Numbered from the stretch's first letter, positions 34,830 through 48,508 are shown. The stretch is DNA of 64,000 bases from Aliivibrio finisterrensis (GCF_008933155.1 NZ_WBVP01000004.1:186001-250000); one strand, 5' to 3'. Notes: generated from the sequence alone by a model not told the origin. Numbers and translations are program-made.

Positions 34830-35359
34830 TGATTACCCTTACAAGCTGTTTAACAGTAGCTGGTCCAAGTCCTTGGGGTCATTCACTGTTCCATGTGACG
34901 GCTTGTATTGGGGGAAGGAGTATACAGAGAGCAGATTTAAAATCACGAAATATGTGAGATAAATCACAAAATTTACTTATATGAAAAATATTCACAGCAA
35001 ATATACACAAACTACAAAAACAAACGGTTACAAAAATAACGAAAAAATGCATTAAATACGAATATCACCTAAGTTCATCAAGCCAAGCATGCTAGAGTTA
35101 ATATACAGAGTCCTCCCTACTATAAGGCCTCAAAATGGCAAATGCTGTCATTTTTCTTTTTCTATCACTACAAAAATAGAAGATACCATTACATTTTGAT
35201 ATTGGTGACAAAACTCTATCAAAATTAGCACTTCCAAAAATGAACTAATTAGTTTACTTTTAACTTTACACCGTTCACACCAGGAACACTGTATGGCATA
35301 AGTTACTTCTTGATGTTTGAAGTAATCTAACTCTTAACTAAGGCATTAATAGAAAGACC
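34830..35359. other. Long intergenic region between nupC and ynjC
   Basis: It contains a CRP site and a stretch with hairpin potential near 34844-34920 but no coding frame that I can support. In particular I find no ynjB, the binding-protein gene expected before ynjC. Confidence 0.55.
34951..34970. promoter_or_regulatory. CRP-binding site upstream of nupC
   Basis: TGTGAGATAAATCACA is a perfect match to TGTGA-N6-TCACA, 244 bases before the nupC start codon. It probably serves the nupC promoter, although it could also act on the divergent ynj genes. Confidence 0.7.
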
Positions 35360-37060
35360 ATGATATTACCTATTTTCTATATTTTTCTTGTTATTGTGTG
35401 CATTCTTCCTATTGCTCCTGGTGTGCTCGGCGTATTGAGCGCTTCATTGAGTTATATGCCCTCTATTGGTCTGTCTACATTTTCACTAGACGGTTATTTA
35501 TCTGCTCTCGAATGGAGTGGCGTCTCACATTCAATATTCCTAACACTTACTAGTGCTTTTGTTAGTACTTTTGTTTCTTGTATTGTTGCGTTTGCTATTC
35601 TACAAGCCACTTGGCAGCAACCTGTTTGGAAAAAAGTAGAACCTTTACTATCCCCACTGCTTGCTATGCCTCATGTTGCTTTTGCTATTGGCTTTGCTTT
35701 TCTTTTTTCACCAACTGGAATGATAGCAAGGCTCCTGAATCCTTTTGGGGTATTTGAGTTCCCTGTCATTATCAATGATGCTGCTAACATTGGGTTAATT
35801 CTGGTTTTAATTATTAAAGAAGTGCCTTTTTTACTGCTGATGAGTATTCCTATAATGCAGCAATTACAGGTGGATAAATCAGAGAGAGTTGCAGCCAGTC
35901 TTGGGTATCAACGACATCAGATTTGGTGGAAATCTATTTTTCCACAATGGTTAAGAAAAGCCCGTTTTCCAATATTAGCGGTAATTGCCTATAGTGTATC
36001 CGTTGTTGATGTCAGCTTGATTATTGGTTCAACCAACCCTCCGACCTTTGCGGTATTAGTCTGGCAATGGTTTAGTGACCCTGATATTCAATTACAACCC
36101 AGAGCGGCTGCTGGCGCTATGATCCTTCTTTTACTTTGCTTATTACTGATTGGATTACATCGTTTTTTAGAGTGGGGAATAACGCAATATTGCCGTCATT
36201 GGCAAATATCGGGAAGAGCGGGCATTCGTCTTCCCGGTCTATCTCTTTTTATTGGGCTTAGTGGCATTGTCGCGCTTTCACTTCCTATTATGATGTTATG
36301 GAGTGCCTCTCAACGATGGCGTTTTCCTAATTTATTACCGACACAATTTACCTTACGCTTTTGGGACAGTGAATGGACTACGCTATTTCCCGTTATTGCT
36401 GACAGCATTATTATTGCCGTAATCTCGTCATCTCTGGCACTTATTTTCGCTTTGCTTGGTCATGAATATAAATTGAAATATCGTTGGCATATCCCATCGA
36501 TTTTGATTGCGGTTCCTATGCTGATACCACAACTCTCACTTCTTTTTGGTATTCAAGTCAGTGCGCTTTATTTCTCTAGCGACTCTTATTGGCTTTGGGT
36601 TATTTGGGCTCATGTTTTTTTTGCTTTTCCTTATGTTTTTCTGGCATTAGATGGCCCTTGGCGTAGTTTTGATCAGCGATTAACACAAACCGGGCTAAGT
36701 CTTGGTAAATCACCACTGCAATGTTGGATAAAAATAAAGCTCCCTTTACTGCTTCCTGCTATTTTGTATGCTTGGGCTGTGGGAATAAGCGTAAGCCTTG
36801 CTCAGTACCTTCCTACTCAAATGCTTGGTGCAGGTAGAATAATGACATTAACAACCGAAGCCGTCGCCTTATCCAGCGGCTTTGATCGCCGAATTACTGC
36901 CTTATATGGACTATGGCAAGCATTGTTGCCGTTTGTGTTCTTTAGCTTGGCACTCTTTATTGGACGACACTATTCACGTCGTTCTCATCTTAATTCAACA
37001 ACAAGGAAAGTGACGAGTAATGAGTCTATCAATAACAAATCTCAGCATACTCACTCGTAA
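35360..37060 (+). CDS. ynjC: ABC transporter permease YnjC
   Basis: YnjC is a double-length permease, with two homologous membrane halves fused (566 residues, about 12 hydrophobic segments), as in ThiP and other ferric/thiamine-type importers. Each half has an EAA-type loop: VAASLGYQRHQIWWKSIFPQWLRKARFPI (about residues 178-206) and GLSLGKSPLQCWIKIKLPLLLPAILYAW (about residues 448-475). It overlaps ynjD by 41 bases. The substrate of the Ynj system is unknown. The usual binding-protein gene ynjB is missing. Confidence 0.88.
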   Translation: MILPIFYIFLVIVCILPIAPGVLGVLSASLSYMPSIGLSTFSLDGYLSALEWSGVSHSIFLTLTSAFVSTFVSCIVAFAILQATWQQPVWKKVEPLLSPLLAMPHVAFAIGFAFLFSPTGMIARLLNPFGVFEFPVIINDAANIGLILVLIIKEVPFLLLMSIPIMQQLQVDKSERVAASLGYQRHQIWWKSIFPQWLRKARFPILAVIAYSVSVVDVSLIIGSTNPPTFAVLVWQWFSDPDIQLQPRAAAGAMILLLLCLLLIGLHRFLEWGITQYCRHWQISGRAGIRLPGLSLFIGLSGIVALSLPIMMLWSASQRWRFPNLLPTQFTLRFWDSEWTTLFPVIADSIIIAVISSSLALIFALLGHEYKLKYRWHIPSILIAVPMLIPQLSLLFGIQVSALYFSSDSYWLWVIWAHVFFAFPYVFLALDGPWRSFDQRLTQTGLSLGKSPLQCWIKIKLPLLLPAILYAWAVGISVSLAQYLPTQMLGAGRIMTLTTEAVALSSGFDRRITALYGLWQALLPFVFFSLALFIGRHYSRRSHLNSTTRKVTSNESINNKSQHTHS

Positions 37061-37667
37061 CAGTTCGCCATTATTAACTGATTGTTCTTTTTCAATTCAA
37101 AAAGGAGAAACGCTCAGTGTTATGGGCCCTAGCGGTTGTGGGAAATCAACATTATTAAGTGTTATTGCAGGACACCTAGCTCAAGATTTTTCTTATACTG
37201 GTGATATTCAGGTTAACAGCAATACAATTACTCATCTTGCTTCTCACGAAAGGAAGGTTGGGATCTTATTTCAAGAAGATCTGCTTTTCCCCCATTTATG
37301 TATTTGGGAGAATCTTGCTTTTGCATTACCCAATAACATCAAAGGTTCGCAAAGGAAAACAGAGGCTCTTAATGCACTGAATCACATACATTTAAACAAA
37401 CTTGCCAATGCCTTCCCTGACCAAATATCTGGGGGGCAACGAGCGCGAATAAGTCTTGTGAGAATGTTACTTGCTAAGCCGGCTGTTGCCTTGCTAGATG
37501 AGCCTTTTAGTAAACTGGATAAAGCGCTACGAGTACAATTTCGTGATTGGGTGTTTGAACAGTTAGCAGAAGCAAATATACCGACATTACTCGTGACTCA
37601 TGATGTTGATGATGTACCAAAAAACAGTCAACAATTGATTTGGCCAATGGAGAGCCCTCATGCTTGA
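37020..37667 (+). CDS. ynjD: ABC transporter ATP-binding protein YnjD
   Basis: This 215-residue ATPase has Walker A MGPSGCGKSTLL (about residues 35-46), Q-loop ILFQEDLLFPHLCIWENLAF, signature ISGGQRARISLVRMLL and Walker B ALLDEPFSKLD with H-loop VTHDVDD. It pairs with YnjC to power import. It overlaps both neighbours, so the three genes form one transcript. Confidence 0.92.
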   Translation: MSLSITNLSILTRNSSPLLTDCSFSIQKGETLSVMGPSGCGKSTLLSVIAGHLAQDFSYTGDIQVNSNTITHLASHERKVGILFQEDLLFPHLCIWENLAFALPNNIKGSQRKTEALNALNHIHLNKLANAFPDQISGGQRARISLVRMLLAKPAVALLDEPFSKLDKALRVQFRDWVFEQLAEANIPTLLVTHDVDDVPKNSQQLIWPMESPHA

Positions 37668-38295
37668 TAAATTCAGTATTCAATTAATCCGAAAACCTCT
37701 GGCTATGTCTGCCATTGGGTTAGATAAACTGGGGATCACTGCAAATCAAACAACACTTTTTGGCTTTGCTTTAGGCTGTTTAGCCTTCCCTGCATTAATA
37801 TTTCAACAATACCATTTCGCATTAGTTTTAATTGTCTTAAATCGCGTTTGTGATGGACTTGATGGTGCACTCGCGAGGATTAATGGCATTACTGACTCTG
37901 GTGGTTTTCTTGATATCAGCTTAGACTTTTTGTTTTATTCTTTAATTCCATTTGGGTTTGTTCTCGCTAACCCTGAACAAAATGCGATTGCGGGTGCTTT
38001 CTTAATTTTCTCTTTCATTGGCACAGGAAGCAGCTTTTTAGCATTCGCCTCTATGGCTGGAAAGCGAAACATTGAAAATCCAATCTATAAAAACAAATCT
38101 CTTTATTATATGAGTGGTTTAACGGAGGGAACTGAAACCATTGCTTGTTTTGTATTTTTCTGCCTTTTTCCAGCTCATTTTGCCATCATTGCTTATATTT
38201 ATTCTTCTCTGTGCTGGATAACTACCTTTAATCGAATTTGGTCAGGATTCCACACACTAAAGGAAAGCGAAGAACAAGATAATATTAATGCCTAG
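37660..38295 (+). CDS. ynjF: CDP-alcohol phosphatidyltransferase family protein YnjF
   Basis: This 211-residue membrane protein carries the CDP-alcohol phosphatidyltransferase signature DG-x2-AR-x8-G-x3-D-x3-D as CDGLDGALARINGITDSGGFLDISLD (about residues 66-91) and about six membrane segments. Such enzymes attach an alcohol to a CDP-activated lipid or sugar. Its substrate is not known, although E. coli ynjF has the same genome position after ynjD. It overlaps ynjD by eight bases. Confidence 0.9.
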   Translation: MLDKFSIQLIRKPLAMSAIGLDKLGITANQTTLFGFALGCLAFPALIFQQYHFALVLIVLNRVCDGLDGALARINGITDSGGFLDISLDFLFYSLIPFGFVLANPEQNAIAGAFLIFSFIGTGSSFLAFASMAGKRNIENPIYKNKSLYYMSGLTEGTETIACFVFFCLFPAHFAIIAYIYSSLCWITTFNRIWSGFHTLKESEEQDNINA

Positions 38296-38311
38296 TGCCT
38301 AGTCTAAAAAG

Positions 38312-38347
38312 AAAAAGCCACAGTAATAAAAAATCACTGTGGCTTTT
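38312..38347. terminator. Bidirectional terminator between ynjF and rpoS
   Basis: AAAAAGCCACAGT and ACTGTGGCTTTTATT arms form a hairpin with A- and T-runs between converging genes. Confidence 0.85.
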
Positions 38348-38381
38348 ATTTATCATTTACTTATTAAGGTTAGAATAAAGG

Positions 38382-39344
38382 TTAATATTCCTCTACGGCA
38401 AATAGCGTTTCCATATTTAAACCTTGTTGCGTCATAATTTCTCTTAATCGACGCAAACCTTCTACTTGGATCTGTCTTACTCGCTCACGCGTCAATCCTA
38501 TCTCTTTACCGACCTGCTCTAACGTTGCCGTTTCATAGCCAAGTAGACCAAAGCGTCGAGCGACAACTTCTTTCTGCTTTGGATTGAGTTGACCAAGCCA
38601 ACCAACAAGAGAAGCATTTATGTTGTCTTTTTGGGTTTCGGACTCTGGATCACAATGTTTAGTATCAGGAATAATATCCAGAAGCGCTTTATCTGATTCA
38701 GCACCAACGACAGAATCAACAGACGTAACTCGCTCATTAAGGCGTAACATACGGCTGACGTCACTCACTGGTTTGTCGAGTTTCTCTGCAATCTCTTCTG
38801 GTGTTGGCTCATGATCAAGCTTTTGTGATAGCTCACGAGCCGCACGTAAATATACATTCAATTCTTTTACAACATGGATCGGTAAACGTATGGTTCGAGT
38901 TTGATTCATGATGGCTCGCTCAATCGTTTGGCGGATCCACCATGTCGCATAAGTAGAAAAGCGGAAACCTCTTTCTGGGTCAAACTTTTCAACCGCACGA
39001 ATTAGCCCAAGATTACCTTCTTCAACTAAATCTAATAATGCCAAGCCACGGTGGTTGTATCGACGGGCAATTTTAACCACTAATCGAAGATTACTTTCAA
39101 TCATTCGAGCTCGTGCTGCTTCGTCTCCTTTTAAGGCTAAGCGACTAAAATAAACTTCTTCTTCTGCTGTTAGTAGTGGAGAAAAGCCAATTTCAGCTAA
39201 GTATAGTTGCGTTGCATCCATTACTTTTTGCGAACTGCTTACCTCAAGGCGTTCCGATTCATCCTCAATAACAACCTCATTGTCATTAATCGTCTCTAAA
39301 TCGAACTCTTCAACTTCTTTAGTTACTGCATTGCTTTTACTCAT
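38382..39344 (-). CDS. rpoS: RNA polymerase sigma factor RpoS
   Basis: RpoS is the stationary-phase and general stress sigma factor. The 320-residue protein has region 1.2 ([28 protein letters not shown]), region 2 ([56 protein letters not shown], about residues 89-145), region 3 and region 4 ([30 protein letters not shown]). It lies downstream of nlpD, in which the main rpoS promoter is located in E. coli. Length and motifs are normal. Confidence 0.97.
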   Translation of the reverse strand: MSKSNAVTKEVEEFDLETINDNEVVIEDESERLEVSSSQKVMDATQLYLAEIGFSPLLTAEEEVYFSRLALKGDEAARARMIESNLRLVVKIARRYNHRGLALLDLVEEGNLGLIRAVEKFDPERGFRFSTYATWWIRQTIERAIMNQTRTIRLPIHVVKELNVYLRAARELSQKLDHEPTPEEIAEKLDKPVSDVSRMLRLNERVTSVDSVVGAESDKALLDIIPDTKHCDPESETQKDNINASLVGWLGQLNPKQKEVVARRFGLLGYETATLEQVGKEIGLTRERVRQIQVEGLRRLREIMTQQGLNMETLFAVEEY

Positions 39345-39399
39345 AGCGCCTCCCCATGGCGAGCCAGCAAGACATTACAACTCAGCTATGTCATCCTTG

Positions 39400-40395
39400 T
39401 TACGGTAAATACCGTTGTGGATTTACCGATTTTCCTCTAAAGCGGATCTCAAAATGCAAACGAACACTGCTCGTACTTGAGCTACCCATTGATGCGATTT
39501 TTTGTCCCGCAGCGATATGTTGACCTTCTTTTACAAAAAGTGATTCGTTATGAGCATAAGCACTTAAGTAATCATCGTTATGTTTAATTATAATTAAATT
39601 GCCATAACCTCTTAGTGCATTACCCGCATAAACTACCGTTCCTTTTGCGGTTGAGATGACATCTTGGCCTCGTTGACCTGCAATATCGATCCCTTTATTA
39701 CCTTGGTCTCCTGTTGAAAACTTAGCAATAACTCTTCCTTTTGTTGGCCATAACCAAGAGTCGACCTTTTCCGATTTTTTTTCTACTGGCTTTGGTTTAG
39801 GAGTCGGTTTTGGTGCAGGTTTCGCAACCGGCTTTGGTTTAGAAGATGTTATCGATTTGTTAGAATCAACATACTCCTTAGGTTTCGGATTTTCAACCTT
39901 TTTTGTGCTTTCTTTTTGATCAGTTGATGTTTTTTTATTGCTGGAAGTTACCGATTTCGAGCTACTGATAGGCTTATTATTAGCAACAGGAACTACCGCA
40001 ACCGCTGTTGCAGTGGTTGTTGGCGAGGTGTTCTTTTTACTAACTAAATGCCCATCATCACCATAAGCCGGAGCGACATACTTGGGGCCCCATAATTTTA
40101 TTTTTTGGCCAGGATGAATCACATATGGTGCTTGAAGTTCATTATAGGCAATCAATTCTTTGACATCTTTATTGGTAACATAAGAGATAAAATACAGTGT
40201 ATCTCCCTTTTCAACTCGATAATAACTGCCTCGATAGCTACCACGTTCAGCGCCCCCATAAGAGGAAGTGCTCGTATTATTAACACTAGATACGGGAGCA
40301 GGACGGTGCGGCCCCATAGAGCAACCCGAAAGTAATAAACTAAAAAGTGCAGCCATGAGCCACAAACGAGAGGGGATAAATATCATCTTATTCAT
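39400..40395 (-). CDS. nlpD: Lipoprotein NlpD, amidase activator
   Basis: NlpD activates the cell-division amidase AmiC in the periplasm. The 331-residue precursor has a lipobox LLSGC with Cys25, a LysM domain (about residues 57-100, YRVEKGDTLYFISYVTNKDVKELIAYN), a long Ser/Thr/Lys/Pro linker (about residues 120-215) and a C-terminal M23/LytM domain. In the latter the usual zinc-site His before xDI is replaced (GNKGIDIAG), so it is a degenerate, non-catalytic LytM as in E. coli NlpD. It lies between pcm and rpoS. Confidence 0.94.
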   Translation of the reverse strand: MNKMIFIPSRLWLMAALFSLLLSGCSMGPHRPAPVSSVNNTSTSSYGGAERGSYRGSYYRVEKGDTLYFISYVTNKDVKELIAYNELQAPYVIHPGQKIKLWGPKYVAPAYGDDGHLVSKKNTSPTTTATAVAVVPVANNKPISSSKSVTSSNKKTSTDQKESTKKVENPKPKEYVDSNKSITSSKPKPVAKPAPKPTPKPKPVEKKSEKVDSWLWPTKGRVIAKFSTGDQGNKGIDIAGQRGQDVISTAKGTVVYAGNALRGYGNLIIIKHNDDYLSAYAHNESLFVKEGQHIAAGQKIASMGSSSTSSVRLHFEIRFRGKSVNPQRYLP

Positions 40396-40400
40396 TACTA

Positions 40401-41030
40401 CTATGCTAATTCACCTGCAACTAATGGAACAAAGCGTACCTCTTCAATAGTTTCAGAGCTGAACTCATCACCATGTCGAAGAATAAGCAATAAATGCTGT
40501 GTTTCCTCACCGATAGGGATCACTAATCGCCCCCCATCTTTAAGTTGCCATAATAAGTCACTAGGAATCGACTCAGCAGCAGCGGTTACAATTATCGCAT
40601 CAAATGGACCTTTGCTTGCCCAGCCTTGCCAACCATCGCCATGCTTTGTTGATACATTATAAATATCTAGTTGTTTTAAAAGCCGTTTTGCATTCCATTG
40701 TAATGATTTAATACGCTCTATTGAGTTTACATGATCAAGTAATTGCGCTAATACCGCAGTCTGATAGCCCGACCCGGTACCAATCTCAAGAACAGTAGAA
40801 TCACGCTGCAAAGCAAGAAGCTCTGTCATTTTAGCGACAATATAAGGTTGAGAGATTGTCTGCCCTTCACCAATAGGAAGCGCATTATTTTGATAAGCTT
40901 GATGAGCTAATGCTTCAGATACAAAGCGCTCGCGCGGTAAAGCTCGAATCGCAGCCAGTACCTGCTCATTTTGAATGCCTTGTTGACGTAAAAATTGAAC
41001 GAGCAATTCAGTACGCGAATTATTCATCAT
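40401..41030 (-). CDS. pcm: Protein-L-isoaspartate O-methyltransferase
   Basis: Pcm methylates isoaspartyl residues in damaged proteins so that they can revert. The 209-residue protein has the SAM-binding motif [18 protein letters not shown] (about residues 80-97) and family residues [22 protein letters not shown] (about residues 50-72). It overlaps surE by four bases (ATGA) and is followed by nlpD, the usual surE-pcm-nlpD-rpoS order. Confidence 0.95.
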   Translation of the reverse strand: MMNNSRTELLVQFLRQQGIQNEQVLAAIRALPRERFVSEALAHQAYQNNALPIGEGQTISQPYIVAKMTELLALQRDSTVLEIGTGSGYQTAVLAQLLDHVNSIERIKSLQWNAKRLLKQLDIYNVSTKHGDGWQGWASKGPFDAIIVTAAAESIPSDLLWQLKDGGRLVIPIGEETQHLLLILRHGDEFSSETIEEVRFVPLVAGELA

Positions 41031-41788
41031 TTAGCACTCTCTATTGATAACCAATCCGCCATCATGCCCAAGGAGTCATGAGCGGTTAAATCGACTTGCA
41101 GCGGAGTAATCGACACCTGATTATGTTTAATCGCATAAAAATCAGTCCCTTTGCCTGCATCTTGTTTTTTACCAGGAGGGCCTAACCAATAAATCGTTTC
41201 GCCACGAGGATCTGTTGCTTTAATCATACTTTCTGAATGATGTCTTGCACCTAAACGAGTCACTTCCCAAGACGTTATTTGTGCATAAGCACAATCGGGG
41301 ACGTTAACGTTTAATACCCTCTCCGTTGTTAGCGGTTTTTCTATATGATTGCGCACTAACTCTAAGGCAACTTGAGCGGCGGTATCAAAATGATTACGCC
41401 CTACTAATGACATGGCAATTGCGGGTAATCCAAGAAAGTGCCCTTCTGTTGCGGCAGCAACCGTTCCGGAATAAAGCGTATCGTCTCCCAGATTCGCACC
41501 ATGATTAATACCAGCAATAATTAAATCAGGTAGGTTGTCTTTCATTAATTCATTCAATGCAAAGTGTACACTATCGGTTGGTGTGCCTTGCACTGAATGA
41601 ATATTTGTTTCAATTTGGCGAACTCGAAGTGGAGATTCAAGAGTTAAGGAATTTGATGCACCAGAACGATTACGATCAGGAGCAACAATGGTAATATCCG
41701 CAATATCTGATAATACGGCCGCGAGAGTATTTATCCCCTCAGCAAAGACACCATCATCATTACTTAACAATATGCGTAACTTATTCAC
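41027..41788 (-). CDS. surE: 5'/3'-nucleotidase SurE
   Basis: SurE removes phosphate from nucleoside monophosphates and is a survival protein of stationary phase. The 253-residue product starts with the metal-binding [20 protein letters not shown] and has [14 protein letters not shown] and [24 protein letters not shown] (about residues 93-116), all diagnostic. It precedes pcm with an overlapping start. Confidence 0.95.
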   Translation of the reverse strand: MNKLRILLSNDDGVFAEGINTLAAVLSDIADITIVAPDRNRSGASNSLTLESPLRVRQIETNIHSVQGTPTDSVHFALNELMKDNLPDLIIAGINHGANLGDDTLYSGTVAAATEGHFLGLPAIAMSLVGRNHFDTAAQVALELVRNHIEKPLTTERVLNVNVPDCAYAQITSWEVTRLGARHHSESMIKATDPRGETIYWLGPPGKKQDAGKGTDFYAIKHNQVSITPLQVDLTAHDSLGMMADWLSIESAK

Positions 41789-41818
41789 TCTATCTCCATT
41801 CCTTTCTTTAAAATTGAA

Positions 41819-42865
41819 TTACTCGTATGTACGTTCTACTTCAATTTCTTGTAATAGTTCACGCATAATTACGGTTGCAAAACTGCCCGATGTTAAAGAG
41901 AAATTAAGCGTTAACGTATCGCCTTCAGCTGACCAACTAAGATTCTCTGGATGTAACTCAACAGCACGACGCTCATGGCGCATACGGTTACCACGGATTA
42001 AGGCCATTAAATCTGGTTCAGCATCAAGTTGTGGTTGCTCTAGAGTTAATGCAGTTTCACTTGTTGGTAATTGATTATCACCTGCTAATGCAGCACTAAT
42101 TGACCAGTCACCATTTTGAACTTTTTGAATATTCTCTTCCGAGGTTACATTCTCATTAACCGTACGACCATTTTCATCAAGGAGAATATCACCATCAACA
42201 GGCTGAGTGAAGTAACCCTCTGTTATTCTTTGAGAAACAATATGATTGAAAATCCATGAACGAGCGGCTGATAAATAGAAGCTACGTTTTGTATTATCAC
42301 GAGTTCGTACATTTTCACGACCCCAACGGCGAGCTTCTGTTACGTTATTGCCTTCATGACCAAAACGTTGAGCACCAAAATAGTTTGGCACTCCAGTTAA
42401 CTTCACTTTTTCTAAACGAGCTAATACATCTTCCATGTCAGTCACTTCAGTTGCAATTAACTGGAAGCTATTTCCTAGAAGATCACCAGGACGCAATTTT
42501 TTGTTATGGCGCGTCATTTCTAAAATTTCAACACCTGGGTGCGTAGCTTCAAACAAAGCAAATTTAAGATGATCACTTTTTGGTAAATGAACACTCAACC
42601 ATTGCTCTGTTATTGCATGACGGTCTTTAAGGCCAGCCCAACTAATATCTTTTGATTTTACACCACAAAACTTTGCTAGCTCGTTTGCTACATACTTAGT
42701 GTTTTCACCCGTTTTACGGATCTTAACCATTAAGTGTTCACCCTTTCCTGTGAACGTAAAACCTAATACTTCTTTAACGATAAAATGCTCAGGTAATTGC
42801 TTTAATTTACCTGTCGCCACTGGCTTTCCGTATAACCACGAAAAAGTAGACATAATGTCTGACAT
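41819..42865 (-). CDS. truD: tRNA pseudouridine(13) synthase TruD
   Basis: TruD makes pseudouridine 13 in tRNA-Glu. The 348-residue protein has the catalytic motif KDISWAGLKDRHAITEQWLSV (about residues 73-93, Asp in GLKDR) and VPNYFGAQRFGHEGNN (about residues 157-172). ATG 42865 has AAGAGA eight bases upstream; an in-frame ATG 12 bases later is also possible. It follows ispF, the usual ispD-ispF-truD-surE order. Confidence 0.94.
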   Translation of the reverse strand: MSDIMSTFSWLYGKPVATGKLKQLPEHFIVKEVLGFTFTGKGEHLMVKIRKTGENTKYVANELAKFCGVKSKDISWAGLKDRHAITEQWLSVHLPKSDHLKFALFEATHPGVEILEMTRHNKKLRPGDLLGNSFQLIATEVTDMEDVLARLEKVKLTGVPNYFGAQRFGHEGNNVTEARRWGRENVRTRDNTKRSFYLSAARSWIFNHIVSQRITEGYFTQPVDGDILLDENGRTVNENVTSEENIQKVQNGDWSISAALAGDNQLPTSETALTLEQPQLDAEPDLMALIRGNRMRHERRAVELHPENLSWSAEGDTLTLNFSLTSGSFATVIMRELLQEIEVERTYE

Positions 42866-42877
42866 AGAATGAATCTC

Positions 42878-43354
42878 TTAAGATGCGTTAACTAATAGCA
42901 CTACTGCTTCACAAGCAATGCCTTCTTTTCTTCCTGTAAAACCTAGACGTTCAGATGTTGTTGCTTTTACATTCACGTTGTCTAAGCCGGTTTCTAAATC
43001 TTCGGCAATAGCAGCACACATAGCTTGAATATGAGGAGCCATTTTAGGTGCCTGAGCAATGATAGTGACATCAGCGTTACCGAGCACTAAACCCTTCTCT
43101 TTTACTCGACGATAAACATCTCTTAGCAAAGCTCGGCTATCCGCCCCTTTCCATTTATCATCAGTATCTGGGAAATGACGACCGATATCACCTTCTGCAA
43201 TCGCGCCTAATAAGGCATCACATAAAGCGTGCAGAGCAACATCACCATCAGAGTGCGCAATAAGCCCTTGTTCATAAGGAACGCTAACCCCGCCGATAAT
43301 TACAGGACCTTCACCACCAAATTTATGTACATCAAATCCGTGTCCAATTCTCAT
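42878..43354 (-). CDS. ispF: 2-C-methyl-D-erythritol 2,4-cyclodiphosphate synthase
   Basis: IspF forms the cyclic diphosphate in the MEP isoprenoid pathway. The 158-residue protein starts [13 protein letters not shown] with metal-binding Asp8 and His10, and has [32 protein letters not shown] (about residues 34-65). It shares a stop-start junction with ispD and is essential in most bacteria. Confidence 0.96.
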   Translation of the reverse strand: MRIGHGFDVHKFGGEGPVIIGGVSVPYEQGLIAHSDGDVALHALCDALLGAIAEGDIGRHFPDTDDKWKGADSRALLRDVYRRVKEKGLVLGNADVTIIAQAPKMAPHIQAMCAAIAEDLETGLDNVNVKATTSERLGFTGRKEGIACEAVVLLVNAS

Positions 43355-44073
43355 TATTTGGTTTCCTTTTTCATTTTTTGAAGATAGAACGCTGCTAAAT
43401 CAAGATCTTCTGGCTGGGTGATCTTTAAGTTATCGGCACGGCCTTGAACCAATTTAGGTTGATGCCCCATCAACTCAATAGCTGAAGATTCATCGGTTAT
43501 TGATAGCCCCTTATCTAGCCCTGTTTTTAAAGCTAAATAAAGCAGTTCTGTGGTAAATAACTGTGGCGTAAGTGCATGCCATAATACACTACGATCGATA
43601 GTCTTCTCTATTGTTGTATCTGTATTTTCTTGTTTCATTGTATCCCGAACTGGCGTCGCTAATATACCGCCTACGTGCTCTGGAATAACGTCATCAATCA
43701 ACTTTTCAATATCAGAATGACGGATGCAAGGACGAGCGGCATCATGGACCATAACCCATTCAGTTAATTGATTTTCTTGAACATACGATAGGCCGGATAA
43801 TACGGAGTCGGCTCTTTCTTTACCACCAGAGACTCGAATAACACGACTGTCTTGCGCAATAGCAAGCTCAGGAAAGTAGGGATCTCCATCGGTAATAGCA
43901 ACAACCACATTTTCAATCAAAGGATAAGAAAGGAGCTGTTCGATGGTATGCTCTAAGACGGTTTTTCCATTTAAAACTAAATATTGCTTTGGGCGCTCCG
44001 CTTTCATGCGGCTACCAACACCTGCTGCTGGAACTATTGCAACAATAGAAGACGGTTTGGTTGATGTCATCAA
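43354..44073 (-). CDS. ispD: 2-C-methyl-D-erythritol 4-phosphate cytidylyltransferase
   Basis: IspD transfers CMP to methylerythritol phosphate in the MEP pathway. The 239-residue protein has the CTP-binding motif [19 protein letters not shown] (about residues 14-32) and [12 protein letters not shown] (about residues 104-115). It lies directly after ftsB and overlaps ispF at its stop. Confidence 0.95.
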   Translation of the reverse strand: MMTSTKPSSIVAIVPAAGVGSRMKAERPKQYLVLNGKTVLEHTIEQLLSYPLIENVVVAITDGDPYFPELAIAQDSRVIRVSGGKERADSVLSGLSYVQENQLTEWVMVHDAARPCIRHSDIEKLIDDVIPEHVGGILATPVRDTMKQENTDTTIEKTIDRSVLWHALTPQLFTTELLYLALKTGLDKGLSITDESSAIELMGHQPKLVQGRADNLKITQPEDLDLAAFYLQKMKKETK

Positions 44074-44358
44074 TTAACCCTCACTATTTTCATCTATGAT
44101 TCGGTAAAAAGTTTCGCCTTTTTTTATCATTCCCAATTCATGACGGGCTCTTTCTTCAATCGCTTCTGAGCCTTTTTTCAAATCGTCAATCTCAGCAAAC
44201 ATCTGTTGATTACGATTTCTAAGCCCTTGATTCACTTCTTCTTGTAAAGCGACATCACTTGATACTTGCGAATAATCGGACATTCCATTTTTTCCAAACC
44301 ATAAGGTGTATTGCAACCACCCTAAAGCAATCAATAAGAAAATGGCAAATGTACGCAT
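44074..44358 (-). CDS. ftsB: Cell division protein FtsB
   Basis: FtsB is a bitopic divisome protein that works with FtsQ and FtsL. The 94-residue product has one N-terminal membrane segment (about residues 3-20) and a coiled coil (about residues 33-70), followed by [20 protein letters not shown], the conserved C-terminal part. It precedes ispD without a gap and follows eno, as in E. coli. Confidence 0.94.
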   Translation of the reverse strand: MRTFAIFLLIALGWLQYTLWFGKNGMSDYSQVSSDVALQEEVNQGLRNRNQQMFAEIDDLKKGSEAIEERARHELGMIKKGETFYRIIDENSEG

Positions 44359-44442
44359 AATGGCTCCGAAAATAAGAAATGATAAAAGAAAGCTAACTAT
44401 ATCAATCCATCATTAGAACTTCACTAGCTGTCTTACTGAAAT

Positions 44443-44473
44443 AAAAAAAACCGCCTCAAATGAGACGGTTTTT
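44443..44473 (-). terminator. Terminator of eno
   Basis: On the minus strand AAAAACCGTCTCA and TGAGGCGGTTTTTTTT form a hairpin with a T-run, 58 bases after the eno stop codon. Confidence 0.85.
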
Positions 44474-44530
44474 ATATCTAAATTCTAATCGAACGATTAA
44501 AGAATCAAGTCATACTCTCAAAAATTGAGA

Positions 44531-45844
<1,314 letters not shown>

Positions 45845-45908
45845 TTATCTTTAATTTAAAAGCTAAAAATAGCTGCTACAACATTGAGCAGCTATCCGTA
45901 ATATCCTA

Positions 45909-47552
<1,644 letters not shown>

Positions 47553-47680
47553 TTACCTGAAATTGGTGTAATGAGGAATAAAAATGGATTTCATCTGGAC
47601 GGGAAGTGAATATACCAGAACCGCTTTATCGCCACAACGTGAAAAGTATCACAGTTAATTGATTTATTTTTTGCTCCAAA

Positions 47681-48508
47681 TCAATTCCGCTCGCTTCGCT
47701 TCACATTTTCCCATTCAGAGTCTAGTTCATTTAAATCACATTGCTCTATTTTTTTATTCTTTTTGGCGACGTTCGCTTCAATTTGACGAAAACGACGCTC
47801 GAATTTATCATTTGCTTTACATAAAGCTTGCTCTGGATTTTTTCCTAAATGACGTGAAAAATTTACTGTAGCAAAAAGTAAATCCCCCAATTCTTCTTCC
47901 AGTTTGGCTTCATTTCTCGGCTTTTTCAGTGCCTCTTCTAACACCTCTGCCACTTCTTCATTTACTTTATCTGCAACTGGCTGTAATTCATCCCAATCAA
48001 AACCAACTTTAGCACATTGCTTTTGGATTTTATTTGCTCGTAATAGCCCAGGTAAAGCAGTAGGCACTGAGTCTAATATGCTCCCTTGCTCTTGGGGTAT
48101 GCTGCTTAACGCTTCTTTTTCTAAACGCTCTTGTTGCTTTACTTTATCCCAATTCGCTGTTATTTCCTCTTCTGATGAGAACACTTCATCACTAAATACA
48201 TGAGGATGACGACGAACTAATTTTTCATTTAATGTATCAACCACATCATTAAAATCAAATAATTGCTTCTCTCGTGCTAATTGAGAATAGAAGATCACTT
48301 GAAAAAGTAAATCCCCCAACTCTTCTTTTAAGTTATCCCAATCTTTTTTATGTATCGCATCCACCACTTCGTAAGTTTCTTCAATGGTGTGAGGAATAAT
48401 CGAATCAAAGGTTTGCTTTCTATCCCACGGACAACCGGACTCTTTGTCACGCAATTGCGCCATAATAGAAAGTAAGTGTCCAATGTTATTTGAAGTTGTC
48501 ATATCCAT
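47681..48508 (-). CDS. mazG: Nucleoside triphosphate pyrophosphohydrolase MazG
   Basis: MazG hydrolyses (d)NTPs to monophosphates, cleansing the pool and limiting the stringent response. The 275-residue protein has two MazG-type EExxE metal motifs: [37 protein letters not shown] (about residues 37-73) and [41 protein letters not shown] (about residues 178-218). In most vibrios it follows relA directly; here a flagellin gene intervenes. Confidence 0.94.
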   Translation of the reverse strand: MDMTTSNNIGHLLSIMAQLRDKESGCPWDRKQTFDSIIPHTIEETYEVVDAIHKKDWDNLKEELGDLLFQVIFYSQLAREKQLFDFNDVVDTLNEKLVRRHPHVFSDEVFSSEEEITANWDKVKQQERLEKEALSSIPQEQGSILDSVPTALPGLLRANKIQKQCAKVGFDWDELQPVADKVNEEVAEVLEEALKKPRNEAKLEEELGDLLFATVNFSRHLGKNPEQALCKANDKFERRFRQIEANVAKKNKKIEQCDLNELDSEWENVKRSERN

